This document shows, piece by piece, positions 7,876-16,059 of a stretch of DNA of 64,000 bases (positions within the stretch are counted from its first letter, which is position 1; each line of letters opens with the position of its first letter). Source of the stretch: Streptomyces sp. S3(2020) (GTDB lineage: Bacteria; Actinomycetota; Actinomycetes; Streptomycetales; Streptomycetaceae); the NCBI RefSeq assembly GCF_013044505.1, contig NZ_JABERD010000012.1, forward strand, positions 1 to 64,000, written 5' to 3'. Under the pieces are notes generated by a model. The model was not told the DNA's origin, did no database searches, and saw only the letters and a program-made list of their open reading frames with translations. Both the position numbers and the translations under genes were made by a program.

Positions 7876-7992
7876 ATGGGGCACGGTGGTGAGCTCAGCG
7901 CCTCCTTCGCCGTAGCCACGGTGTTCTCCCGCCTCGCGCGTCGGCGCCACATCGATCTGAAGCGCTCGACCAGCTGCCTCTGTCAGGCCTGA
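7876..7992 (+). CDS. Cys-ended leader peptide of the sulfur-importer operon
   Basis: A 38-residue peptide whose C-terminal half reads RRRHIDLKRSTSCLCQA. A short peptide with an Arg-Arg-His-Ile/Val-Asp-Leu core and one or two Cys codons near the stop is a recurring feature upstream of Streptomyces sulfur-assimilation genes, where it is annotated as a putative leader peptide. A strong GGAGGA lies six bases before the ATG. It sits after the SAM-type riboswitch and 212 bases before the substrate-binding-protein gene, in a leader rich in inverted repeats. Ribosome stalling at the Cys codons when cysteine is scarce is the likely control mechanism (inference). Confidence 0.75.
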   Translation: MGHGGELSASFAVATVFSRLARRRHIDLKRSTSCLCQA

Positions 7993-8204
7993 CGAGCCCC
8001 TCCGCGGCCGGCTGACCCGCGTCACCGGCCCGCCTTCCCCGTATTTCCCCTGGCCACCGGCGCTCCCGGTGTCGCCCGCCTGTCCCCGTCTGCACAGCGC
8101 TCCCCCGCCACCGGCGTCACGCCGGCCGGGGCCGCACACCCACGCACGGCCGTGCCTGGTAGGGCACCCCCTTGCCTGGTGACACGAGTAGGAGAAACCC
8201 CTCC

Positions 8205-9824
8205 GTGACAGCACTTCCGGATTTCAGAACCTCCCGATGGGCGCCCCTCGCCGCCCTCCTCACCACCAGCGTCCTGCTGACCGCCTGCGGATCGGGCAGC
8301 GACGGCTCCGGCGGCGGAAGCGGCAAGCCGAAGTCCGGCGGCACCCTGACCTTCGCCGTGGGTTCCGACGCCGGCTGCGTGGACCCGCAGCAGGTCGGCA
8401 GCAACGAGAGCATCTACTCGGTACGCCAGACCGTGGACTCCCTGACCGACCAGGACCCCGAGACCGGCAAGATCGTGCCGTGGCTGGCCAAGAGCTGGGA
8501 CATCAACGCCGACGCCACGGAGTTTACGTTCCATCTGCGCTCGGGTGTCACCTTCAGCGACGGCTCCGAGCTCACCGCGCAGGTGGTCAAGGACAACTTC
8601 GACGCGGTGCCGAAGCTCGGCGCCCTCGGCGTTCTCGCCCAGGGCTATCTGAGCAGCGTCAAGGGCACCACGGCGGTCGACCCGCTCACCGTCAAGGTGA
8701 CCTTCAAGGAGCCCAACGCGCAGTTCCTCCAGGCGACTTCGACCCACTCGCTGGGCATCGAGTCGTCGGCGAGCGCGAAGAAGACCCCGCAGCAGAAGTG
8801 CAGCGACGGTGTGGTCGGGTCCGGGCCGTTCGTGCTGAAGCAGTACGTGCAGAACCAGTCGATCACCCTGGCCAAGCGCACCGGGTACGACTGGGGCTCC
8901 TCGCTGTGGTCCAAGAAGGGCGAGGCCTACCTGGACAAGCTGGTGTTCAAGGTGGTGCCCGAGGCGGGGGTACGGGCCGGGAGCCTCCAGTCCGGCCAGG
9001 TGGACGCGATCAGCAGCGTCGGCAAGGCCAACGAGGCGGCGCTCAAGGGCGGTCAGGTGACCCTCCTGCGCCGGGCCAACCCCGGCGTGGTGTTCGGGCT
9101 GGGTGTCAACAACTCGCGGCCCGTCCTCAAGGACGTGAAGGTGCGCCAGGCGATCCTCGCCGCCGTCGACCGCAAGCAGATCGCCGACACCGTGTTCCCG
9201 ACCGGCACCAAGCCGGCGACGAGCATCCTGGCGCACACCACGCCCGACTACACGGACCTCTCCTCGGATCTCGCCTTCGACGCGGCCAAGGCCAAGTCCC
9301 TGCTGGACGAGGCCGGTTGGAAGGCCGGCAGCGACGGCATCCGTGCCAAGGACGGCAAGAAGCTGAGCCTGTCCATCGCCTGGTTCCCCAACGCGGCCAC
9401 CAACCAGCCCGCACTGGAGCTGGTCCAGCAGCAGCTGAAGGCCGTCGGAATCGACGTGGCGCTCAAGCAGGGCCAGGTCAGCCAGTTCGCCACCACCCTC
9501 CAGGGCGGCGACTTCGACCTGGTGTGGGGCAACGTGACCCGCGCCGACCCCGACATCCTGCGCAGCTCCTTCTCCAGCAAGCTCGCCAACTTCTACCGTC
9601 TGCCCGCCAGTTCGCTCGACACGGCGCTGACCGGGCAGGCCGCGACCACCGACACCGCCAAGCGCGAGCAGCTGGTGGACGAGGCGCAGAAGCTGATCGT
9701 GCGGAACGCGTACAACGTGCCGGTGGTGGAGCTCCAGACCCAGCTGGCCGTGACGAAGAAGGTGCACGACCTCACCTTCGACTCGGGCAGCCGTATCCAG
9801 CTGCACGACACCTGGATCGGGTAG
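8205..9824 (+). CDS. ABC transporter substrate-binding lipoprotein, family 5 (peptide/nickel type)
   Basis: 539 residues. The signal peptide ends in the lipobox LLTAC with lipid-accepting Cys28, followed by a Gly/Ser linker and the class C binding fold: GGTLTFAVGSDAGCVDPQQV, the WDINADATEFTFHLRSGVTF segment typical of the family, and VRQAILAAVDRKQIADTVF. Such lipoproteins capture peptides, opines, nickel chelates or other small solutes outside the cell. The GTG start is preceded by AGGAG ten bases upstream. It heads an importer operon under a SAM-type riboswitch and leader peptide, so the ligand is probably a sulfur-containing compound. Confidence 0.9.
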   Translation: MTALPDFRTSRWAPLAALLTTSVLLTACGSGSDGSGGGSGKPKSGGTLTFAVGSDAGCVDPQQVGSNESIYSVRQTVDSLTDQDPETGKIVPWLAKSWDINADATEFTFHLRSGVTFSDGSELTAQVVKDNFDAVPKLGALGVLAQGYLSSVKGTTAVDPLTVKVTFKEPNAQFLQATSTHSLGIESSASAKKTPQQKCSDGVVGSGPFVLKQYVQNQSITLAKRTGYDWGSSLWSKKGEAYLDKLVFKVVPEAGVRAGSLQSGQVDAISSVGKANEAALKGGQVTLLRRANPGVVFGLGVNNSRPVLKDVKVRQAILAAVDRKQIADTVFPTGTKPATSILAHTTPDYTDLSSDLAFDAAKAKSLLDEAGWKAGSDGIRAKDGKKLSLSIAWFPNAATNQPALELVQQQLKAVGIDVALKQGQVSQFATTLQGGDFDLVWGNVTRADPDILRSSFSSKLANFYRLPASSLDTALTGQAATTDTAKREQLVDEAQKLIVRNAYNVPVVELQTQLAVTKKVHDLTFDSGSRIQLHDTWIG

Positions 9825-9827
9825 CGC

Positions 9828-10787
9828 GTGCGCCGCTATGTGATCAAACGGCTGGCGCAGGCGGTCGGGGTGCTGTGGGCGGCGTACACGGTGTCGTTCG
9901 TGGTGCTGGACCTCCTGCCCGGTGACCCGGTCACCGCGATGGCCAGCGCCGGAATGGACTCGGGGGACGTCGACCCGGCCAGGCTGGCCGCGCTGCGGCA
10001 CGAGTACGGCTTCGACAAGCCGGTGCTAGCGCAGTACGCCGGCTATCTGGGCCGGGCGGTGCGCGGGGACTTCGGCGACTCGATCTCCACGGGCCGCCCG
10101 GTGACCTCCACCCTGACCGACGCGTTGCCGCAGACGCTCCAACTCACGAGTGCGGCACTGCTGTTGGCGGTTCTGTTCGGCGGCGGGCTCGCGGTGGCGG
10201 CGACGTACACCTCGCGGCGGTGGCTGCGGCAGCTGCTGCTGTCGCTGCCCCCGCTCGGGGTGTCGGTCCCGACGTTCTGGGTGGGGCTGCTGCTCGTCGA
10301 GGCGTTCTCGTTCCGGCTGCGCTGGTTCCCGGCGTTCGGCAACGACGGGCTGCGAGGACTGGTGCTGCCGGCCCTGACGCTGGCGATCCCGACCGGCGCG
10401 CAGGTCGCGCAGGTGCTGGCCAAGAGCCTGCTCACCGCGCTCGACCAGGCCTACGTGGAGACCGCGCGCGCCAAGGGCGCCGGCCGCTGGCAGGTGCATC
10501 TGCGGCACGCGCTGCGCAACGCGTCGCTGCCCGCGCTGACGGTCGTGGGCCTGCTGGTCGGGCAGCTGATCGCCGGTTCGGTGGTCGTCGAGACGGTGTT
10601 CTCCCGCGACGGTCTGGGCCGGGTGACCGCGGCGGCGGTCACTTCTCAGGACATCCCGCTGGTCCAGGGGGTGGTGGTGTTCGGGGCGCTGATCTTCGTG
10701 GCGACGAATCTGCTCGTCGACCTCGTGTATCCGCTCCTCGACCCGCGGATCGTGGTGGCCTCGGACAGGAGGGCGAGCTTCATATGA
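9828..10787 (+). CDS. ABC transporter permease, DppB/OppB type
   Basis: 319 residues with about six membrane helices. The opening RRYVIKRLAQAVGVLWAAYT is the DppB-type start, and the coupling loop with the EAA motif reads YVETARAKGAGRWQVHLRHA near residue 220. It forms the membrane channel with the next gene product. It starts three bases after the binding-protein stop, and its own stop overlaps the following start as ATGA, so translation is coupled. Confidence 0.93.
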   Translation: MRRYVIKRLAQAVGVLWAAYTVSFVVLDLLPGDPVTAMASAGMDSGDVDPARLAALRHEYGFDKPVLAQYAGYLGRAVRGDFGDSISTGRPVTSTLTDALPQTLQLTSAALLLAVLFGGGLAVAATYTSRRWLRQLLLSLPPLGVSVPTFWVGLLLVEAFSFRLRWFPAFGNDGLRGLVLPALTLAIPTGAQVAQVLAKSLLTALDQAYVETARAKGAGRWQVHLRHALRNASLPALTVVGLLVGQLIAGSVVVETVFSRDGLGRVTAAAVTSQDIPLVQGVVVFGALIFVATNLLVDLVYPLLDPRIVVASDRRASFI

Positions 10788-11707
10788 GTCAGAGCCTTGT
10801 CGACGACCAGGCCGAGGCCGCCCCCGGTCCCGTCCGCCCGGTCGAGCCGGGAACCCAGGCCAAAGCGGGCCGGGGCCGTGCCGAGGTACGGCAGGTGCTG
10901 CGGTTCCTGGTGCGGCGCCCCGGTCTGATGCTGTCGGCCGTCGTCGTCGTGCTGGTGGTGCTGGCCTCGTTCTGGCCGGATCTGTTCACCTCGCAGGATC
11001 CGCTCAAGGGGGTGCCGTCCGAGAACTTCCGCGGTCCGAGCGGCAGTCACTGGTTCGGCACGGACGAACTGGGCCGCGATGTGTTCTCCCGTGTGGTCCA
11101 CGGCGCCCAGCTCTCGCTCAAGGCCACGATCATCGCGGTCCTGGTCGCGTTCGTGGTCGGTGGTCTGCTCGGTGTGGTCGCCGGGTTCGTGGGCCGCTGG
11201 GTGGACGACGTGCTGATGCGCTTCGTCGACGTCCTCCTCTCCATCCCCGCGCTGTTCCTGTCGCTGGCCCTCGTCACCGCGCTCGGGTACGGGACGGTGA
11301 AGGTGTCGATCGCGGTCGGTATCGCCAGCGTCGCCTCCTTCGCCCGGGTGGCGCGCGCCGAGGTCCTGCGGGTACGGCAGGCGGTGTTCGTGGAGGCGTC
11401 CCGCGCGAGCGGGGCCCGCTGGTACTCGGTGCTGGGACGGCATGTCCTGCCCAACGCGGCGGGGCCCGTCATCGTCCTGGCCACGCTGGACTTCGGCGCC
11501 TCCATCCTGGCGGTGTCGGCGCTCAGCTTCCTCGGCTACGGCGCACCGCCACCCGCCCCGGAATGGGGGACGTTGATCTCCGACGGCCGCAACTACCTGG
11601 CCAACGCCTGGTGGTTGACCGCACTGCCCGGTCTGGCGATCGCCGCGACCGTGCTGGCCACCAACCGCATCGCCAGGGCACTGGACGGCGAATGGTCCCG
11701 GCGATGA
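10784..11707 (+). CDS. ABC transporter permease, DppC/OppC type
   Basis: 307 residues. After a 40-residue cytoplasmic N-terminus rich in Ala, Glu and Pro come a membrane helix (LMLSAVVVVLVVLASFW) and the family segment SHWFGTDELGRDVFSRVVHG, which is characteristic of the DppC partner. The EAA loop reads FVEASRASGARWYSVLGRHV, and the end has YGAPPPAPEWGTLISDGRNY. It forms a heterodimer with the preceding permease. Both ends overlap their neighbours by four bases (ATGA). Confidence 0.93.
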   Translation: MSQSLVDDQAEAAPGPVRPVEPGTQAKAGRGRAEVRQVLRFLVRRPGLMLSAVVVVLVVLASFWPDLFTSQDPLKGVPSENFRGPSGSHWFGTDELGRDVFSRVVHGAQLSLKATIIAVLVAFVVGGLLGVVAGFVGRWVDDVLMRFVDVLLSIPALFLSLALVTALGYGTVKVSIAVGIASVASFARVARAEVLRVRQAVFVEASRASGARWYSVLGRHVLPNAAGPVIVLATLDFGASILAVSALSFLGYGAPPPAPEWGTLISDGRNYLANAWWLTALPGLAIAATVLATNRIARALDGEWSRR

Positions 11708-13380
11708 CGACACATGGACGTGAGAACGGTGAGGACGTGAGCACACCCCTGCTGGAAATACGCGGTCTGTCCGTGTCGTACCGCACGCGCGGCGGCACGG
11801 TCCCGGCGGTCCGCGGCGTGGACCTCGACGTGTGGCCGGGGCAGGTCACCGCGGTGGTCGGCGAGTCCGGCTCCGGCAAGAGCACCACCGCGCACGCCGT
11901 CACCCGCCTGCTGGCGGCCAACGGCACGATCGACGCGGGCACCATCCGCTTCGGTCGGCACGACCTCGCCACCCTGTCGGAGGCGGAACTGCGCCTCGTA
12001 CGCGGTGCGCGGATCGGGCTGGTCCCGCAGGATCCGACGGTCTCTCTCAACCCGGTCAAGCGCATCGGCGACCAGGTCGCCGAGGTGCTGCGCATCCACT
12101 CCCTGGCGACCCGTCGTACGGCCGCCGCCGAGGCGATCGCCGTGCTGGACCGGGCCGGGCTGCCCGACGCGGCCGTCCGGGCCCGGCAGTACCCGCACGA
12201 GCTGTCCGGCGGCATGCGGCAACGCGCCCTGATCGCCGTCGCCATCGCCGCGAAGCCGAAGCTGATCATCGCCGACGAGCCGACGAGCGCGCTCGACGTC
12301 ACCGTGCAGCGCGTCATCCTCGACCATCTCCAGCACCTCACCGAGAAGTCGGGCACCTCAGTGCTGCTCGTGACCCACGACCTCGGGGTCGCCGCCGACC
12401 GGGCCCAGCGTCTGGTGGTCATGTCGCAGGGCAGGGTGGTGGAGGCGGGCCCGACCCACGACATCCTGGCCGACCCCCAACACGAGTACACCCGGCGACT
12501 GCTGGCCAGCGCCCCGAGCCTGACCACCGCCCGGCCCCGCACCCCCGTGCCCGCGCCGAAGGCCGATGCGGCGCCGCTGGTCGACGTACGCGACCTGGTC
12601 AAGGAGTTCAGGCTGCCCCGCACCGGGGACGGCCCCCGGACCCTGCGCGCGGTCGACGACGTCAGCTTCACCCTCCACCGCGGCCGGACCCTCGCGCTGG
12701 TCGGCGAGTCCGGCTCGGGCAAGTCCACCACCGCGCGCCTGGTGCTCCGCCTCGCCGACGCCACCGCCGGACAGATCCTGTTCGACGGCACCGACGTCAC
12801 CACCGCCCGGGGCGCCCGGGCCAGAGAGCTGCGCCGCCGCGCCCAGCTCGTCTACCAGAACCCGTACGCGTCCCTCGACCCCCGCTTCTCCATCGGCGAG
12901 GTGATCACCGAGCCGCTGCGCGCCTTCAAGGTCGGCGACCGCGCCTCCCAGCTCGACCGGGCCCGCGAACTGCTCGACCGGGTGGCACTGCCCGCCGCCA
13001 CGCTGGAGCGCCGGCCGGCGGAGCTCTCCGGTGGGCAGCGGCAGCGCGTGGCCATCGCCCGCGCTCTCGCCCTCTCCCCCGACCTGGTGGTGTGCGACGA
13101 GCCGGTCTCCGCGCTCGACGTGTCCGTGCAGGCCCAAGTCCTGGACCTGCTGGCCGAGTTGCAGGCGGACACCGGTGTGGCGTACCTCTTCATCTCGCAC
13201 GACCTGGCCGTCGTACGCCAGATCGCGCACCAGGTCGCCGTCATGCGGGCCGGCCGGATCGTCGAGACGGGCCCGCCGGAGGAGCTCTTCACCCACCCCC
13301 GCCACGCGTACACCCGCGAGCTGCTCGCGGCGATCCCCGGCGGTCGGGTCCCCTCCCCCGCAGAGACCTTCACAAGCTGA
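11704..13380 (+). CDS. ABC transporter ATP-binding protein with two fused ATPase domains (DppD-DppF type)
   Basis: 558 residues holding two complete nucleotide-binding domains. The first has Walker A GESGSGKSTT, signature LSGGMRQRALIAVAIA and Walker B LIIADEPTSALDVT. The second has GESGSGKSTTARLV, LSGGQRQRVAIARALA and LVVCDEPVSALDVS, separated by a Pro/Ala-rich linker near residue 275. The fusion replaces two separate ATPases of the oligopeptide-type importer and powers the two permeases encoded just upstream. The ATG overlaps the permease stop; a GTG at 11737 with GGTGAGG before it is an alternative start. Confidence 0.93.
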   Translation: MTTHGRENGEDVSTPLLEIRGLSVSYRTRGGTVPAVRGVDLDVWPGQVTAVVGESGSGKSTTAHAVTRLLAANGTIDAGTIRFGRHDLATLSEAELRLVRGARIGLVPQDPTVSLNPVKRIGDQVAEVLRIHSLATRRTAAAEAIAVLDRAGLPDAAVRARQYPHELSGGMRQRALIAVAIAAKPKLIIADEPTSALDVTVQRVILDHLQHLTEKSGTSVLLVTHDLGVAADRAQRLVVMSQGRVVEAGPTHDILADPQHEYTRRLLASAPSLTTARPRTPVPAPKADAAPLVDVRDLVKEFRLPRTGDGPRTLRAVDDVSFTLHRGRTLALVGESGSGKSTTARLVLRLADATAGQILFDGTDVTTARGARARELRRRAQLVYQNPYASLDPRFSIGEVITEPLRAFKVGDRASQLDRARELLDRVALPAATLERRPAELSGGQRQRVAIARALALSPDLVVCDEPVSALDVSVQAQVLDLLAELQADTGVAYLFISHDLAVVRQIAHQVAVMRAGRIVETGPPEELFTHPRHAYTRELLAAIPGGRVPSPAETFTS

Positions 13381-13393
13381 GGACCTGGGTCAT

Positions 13394-14434
13394 ATGAGCA
13401 CTCCCACCATCACGTCACTGGCCTTCCTCACCCCGGGCAACTTCGTCGACGACGACCCGTTCACCGGCCTGGAGGAGACGCTCCGGCTGTTCGAGTACGG
13501 CGAGCGGTCGGGCTTCGACGGCGCCTGGATCCGACAGCGCCACCTCGAACACGGCGTCGGCTCGGCGGCCGTGTTCCTCGCCGCGGCCGGCCAGCGCACC
13601 GAGCGGATCGAGCTGGGCACCGCGGTCATCCCCATCGGCTACGAGAGCCCGTTCCGCCTGGCCGAGGACCTGGCGCTGGCCGACGTCCTGTCCCGGGGCC
13701 GGCTCCAGATCGGCTTCAGCACCGGGATGCCGCACGCCGAGCTGCTCGGCGACCTCGTGTACGACGGGGACTGGCGCGGCTTCGACCTGTCGTACGGCAG
13801 GATCGGCCGGGTCCTCGACAACCTGCGCGGCGGCTACCTCGGCGCCCCCGACGCGGTCATCCACTCCCCGGGCAACGTCCAGCGACCCCGTCTGCAACCG
13901 CACAGCCCCGGTCTGGCGCGGCGGATCTGGTACGGCGGCGGCAGTCTCCGCTCGGTCCGCTGGGCCGCCGAGAACGGCCTCGCCCTGCTGTCCGGCAACA
14001 TCGTCACCGGCGAGAACACCGACGACTTCACCACGGCCCAGCTGAACCTGCTGGCCGAGTACCGTCGCGCCCGGTCCGGCGACCGCCCGGCGCGCGTGGC
14101 CCTGGGCCGCGTGATCGTGCCCCTGGACAGCGCCGACACGGCCACCCGCAGCCGCTACCGCGCCTACGCGGCGAGCCGCCACGAACGCACCCTCGCTCCC
14201 CATGGCCCCAAGCGCACCCTGTTCGCCCCGGACGTGGTGGGGACCGCCGAGCAGATCCTGGAGCAGCTGACCGCCGACCCGGTGCTCGCCGAGGTGTCCG
14301 AGCTGCGCCTGGAACTGCCGTACGAGTTCCACCGGGAGGAGTACGAGCAGATCCTGCACGACGTACGCCACCTGGTCGCACCGGAGTTGGGCTGGCGCCC
14401 CGCCGCGTCCGCGGTTCAGGGGGCGGCCCTGTGA
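13394..14434 (+). CDS. LLM class flavin-dependent oxidoreductase
   Basis: 346 residues, the third luciferase-like monooxygenase of this locus. It opens with TITSLAFLTPGNFVDDDP, has FDGAWIRQRHLEHGVGSAAV, the FMN region RIELGTAVIPIGYESPFRLA, LSRGRLQIGFSTGMPHAELL, and RRIWYGGGSLRSVRWAAENG. It lies 13 bases after the importer ATPase gene in the same operon, so it probably oxidises the imported compound with FMNH2 and oxygen; desulfonation or C-S cleavage is the inference from the riboswitch. Its stop overlaps the start of the broken hydrolase gene by four bases. Confidence 0.9.
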   Translation: MSTPTITSLAFLTPGNFVDDDPFTGLEETLRLFEYGERSGFDGAWIRQRHLEHGVGSAAVFLAAAGQRTERIELGTAVIPIGYESPFRLAEDLALADVLSRGRLQIGFSTGMPHAELLGDLVYDGDWRGFDLSYGRIGRVLDNLRGGYLGAPDAVIHSPGNVQRPRLQPHSPGLARRIWYGGGSLRSVRWAAENGLALLSGNIVTGENTDDFTTAQLNLLAEYRRARSGDRPARVALGRVIVPLDSADTATRSRYRAYAASRHERTLAPHGPKRTLFAPDVVGTAEQILEQLTADPVLAEVSELRLELPYEFHREEYEQILHDVRHLVAPELGWRPAASAVQGAAL

Positions 14435-15461
14435 GTGGCGTGCGGTGGGAGGTGCACACCCGTGAACCCTTCGCGGAGGGCCACCACTTCGCCGGCACCG
14501 GAGCGTACGAGGTGCTCACCGCGACCGCCCACTACTCCGTGGACCCCGGGGCATCCGCCCACCACGCCGTCCCCGATCTCGGCCTCGCGCCGCGCGACGG
14601 CACCGGCAGGGTCCGTTTCAGCGGGGACGTCGAAGTCCTGCGGCCGGTCGAGGGCGGCCGCCGACGTCTGTTCTTCGACTGGGGCAACCGCGGCAACAAG
14701 CGGGCCGTGCAGTACTTCTGCGACGCCCCGCACACCAACCGGCCACGGACGCTCGCGGACGCCGGGAACGGCTATCTGCTGCGCCGCGGGTACATGGTCG
14801 TCTTCGGTGCCTGGCAGGGCGACCTGCTCCCGGGCGACGGACGGCTGCTCCTCGACCTGCCGGTCGCCCGCCAGGACGGCAAGCCCGTACGGGGCCTCAC
14901 GACGGCCGAGTTCATCGTCGAGGAACCCACCGGTTCGCTTCCGCTGTCCCGCTGGTCGAGCACCAGGTCCGACCCGGTCAGCGAGCGGGGCGTGCACAGC
15001 GCGCGCCTCACCCGGCGGCGCTACGCGCACAGCACGCCCGAGGAACTCCCCGCGGGAACGTGGCGGTTCGCCCGCTTGCAGGGCGGCGGCAGCGACCTCA
15101 AGGGTCACTCCACGGCCCTCGTCCCGAGCCGCCACGACCTGCACCTCGACGGCGGGTTCCAGCCCGGCTGGATCTACGAACTCGTCTACGAGGCCGAGGA
15201 GCCGCTCGTCCTGGGCCTGGGCCTGGTCGCGGTCCGCGACCTCGTGAGCCATCTGCGACGGAGGACGAGCGCCTGATCACCGGTGACCCCCGGGCGAGCG
15301 TCCAGAAGCGCCATCGGGACGCGGGCGAGTACACCGCGGCGATCAGGGCCGCCGCCGAGGACCTCGTGGCGCGCCGGTTCCTCCTCGCCGAGGACGTCGA
15401 ACGGGCGGTCGCTTCGGCGGCGGACTGGTCGTCGCCGCGCCATCGCTTCGGGCTGCCGTGA
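14431..15461 (+). pseudogene. Alpha/beta hydrolase domain protein with the catalytic middle deleted
   Basis: The first 281 codons match the N-terminal region of the large bacterial alpha/beta-hydrolase-domain family: VRWEVHTREPFAEGHHFAGT, FDWGNRGNKRAVQYF, RRGYMVVFGAWQGDLLPGDG and LGLGLVAVRDLVSHLR. In complete proteins the nucleophile motif and the rest of the catalytic core come next. Here the frame stops at 15276. The C-terminal piece of the same family (DERLITGDPRASVQKRH, then EDLVARRFLLAEDVERAVAS) continues in another frame to 15461. A deletion at about 15255-15270 has removed the core and shifted the frame. It closes the sulfur operon, so one step of the pathway may be lost. Confidence 0.7.
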
Positions 15462-15591
15462 TCGGCCGCCCGGCGGCGGCCCGGAGCTACGGGTGGCGTG
15501 GCGCACTCGTCCGTTCGAGTGGTGCGTTCGGGTCTCCGGTCGTAGCGTCGGAACCGGGACATCTGTCGGCGGGCGGCAGTGGGGAGCGGCC

Positions 15592-16059
15592 ATGCGTATG
15601 CGCGCACTCACGACGGCGGTCGCGCTCTGTGCGGTCGCCTCACTGGCCACCGCGGCGGGCACACCGTCGGCGGCCCGGTCCGCCGCCGCACCCTCCGTGC
15701 AGACCGTGCGGCAGTCCACCGCTCTTCCGGTCCTCGTCGACTGCTTCTGGCACCCGGAAGTTCGTCCGTCGGACTTCATGCTCGCCTGCGGTGACGGCAA
15801 CAGCCGGCTGGCCTCGCTGCGCTGGTCGCGGTGGGGCACGGAGTCGGCGCGGGCCGAGGGTGTGAACTGGGTCAACGACTGCGAGCCGTACTGTGCGGCA
15901 GGCCGCTTCCACGCCTACCCCGTGACCGTACGGCTCGACCACCCGCAGCCCTGGAAGAAGCGGCCCCAGCTCTCGCACTACTCCCGGATCACCCTGGAGT
16001 ACACGGACAAGCGGCCCGCGCAGTTCTCGCAGACCGTGTCCTATCCGCTCTGGGACTGA
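15592..16059 (+). CDS. Secreted hypothetical protein
   Basis: 155 residues with a Sec-type signal peptide (MRMRALTTAVALCAVASLATA, cleavage expected after an Ala near residue 24). The mature domain has four Cys residues (VLVDCFWHPEVRPSDFMLAC and NDCEPYCAAGRFHAYPV), probably paired, and YSRITLEYTDKRPAQ near the end. Similar small secreted proteins are common in Streptomyces and have no assigned function. A GGGAGCGG lies before the ATG. The last 19 bases overlap the convergent MFS gene. Confidence 0.7.
   Translation: MRMRALTTAVALCAVASLATAAGTPSAARSAAAPSVQTVRQSTALPVLVDCFWHPEVRPSDFMLACGDGNSRLASLRWSRWGTESARAEGVNWVNDCEPYCAAGRFHAYPVTVRLDHPQPWKKRPQLSHYSRITLEYTDKRPAQFSQTVSYPLWD

Noticed and set aside
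8022..10001. A 659-codon minus-strand open frame opposite the binding-protein gene
   Set aside because: It is the complement of strongly biased coding DNA; its translation is low-complexity and has no domain, while the plus strand encodes a complete lipoprotein.
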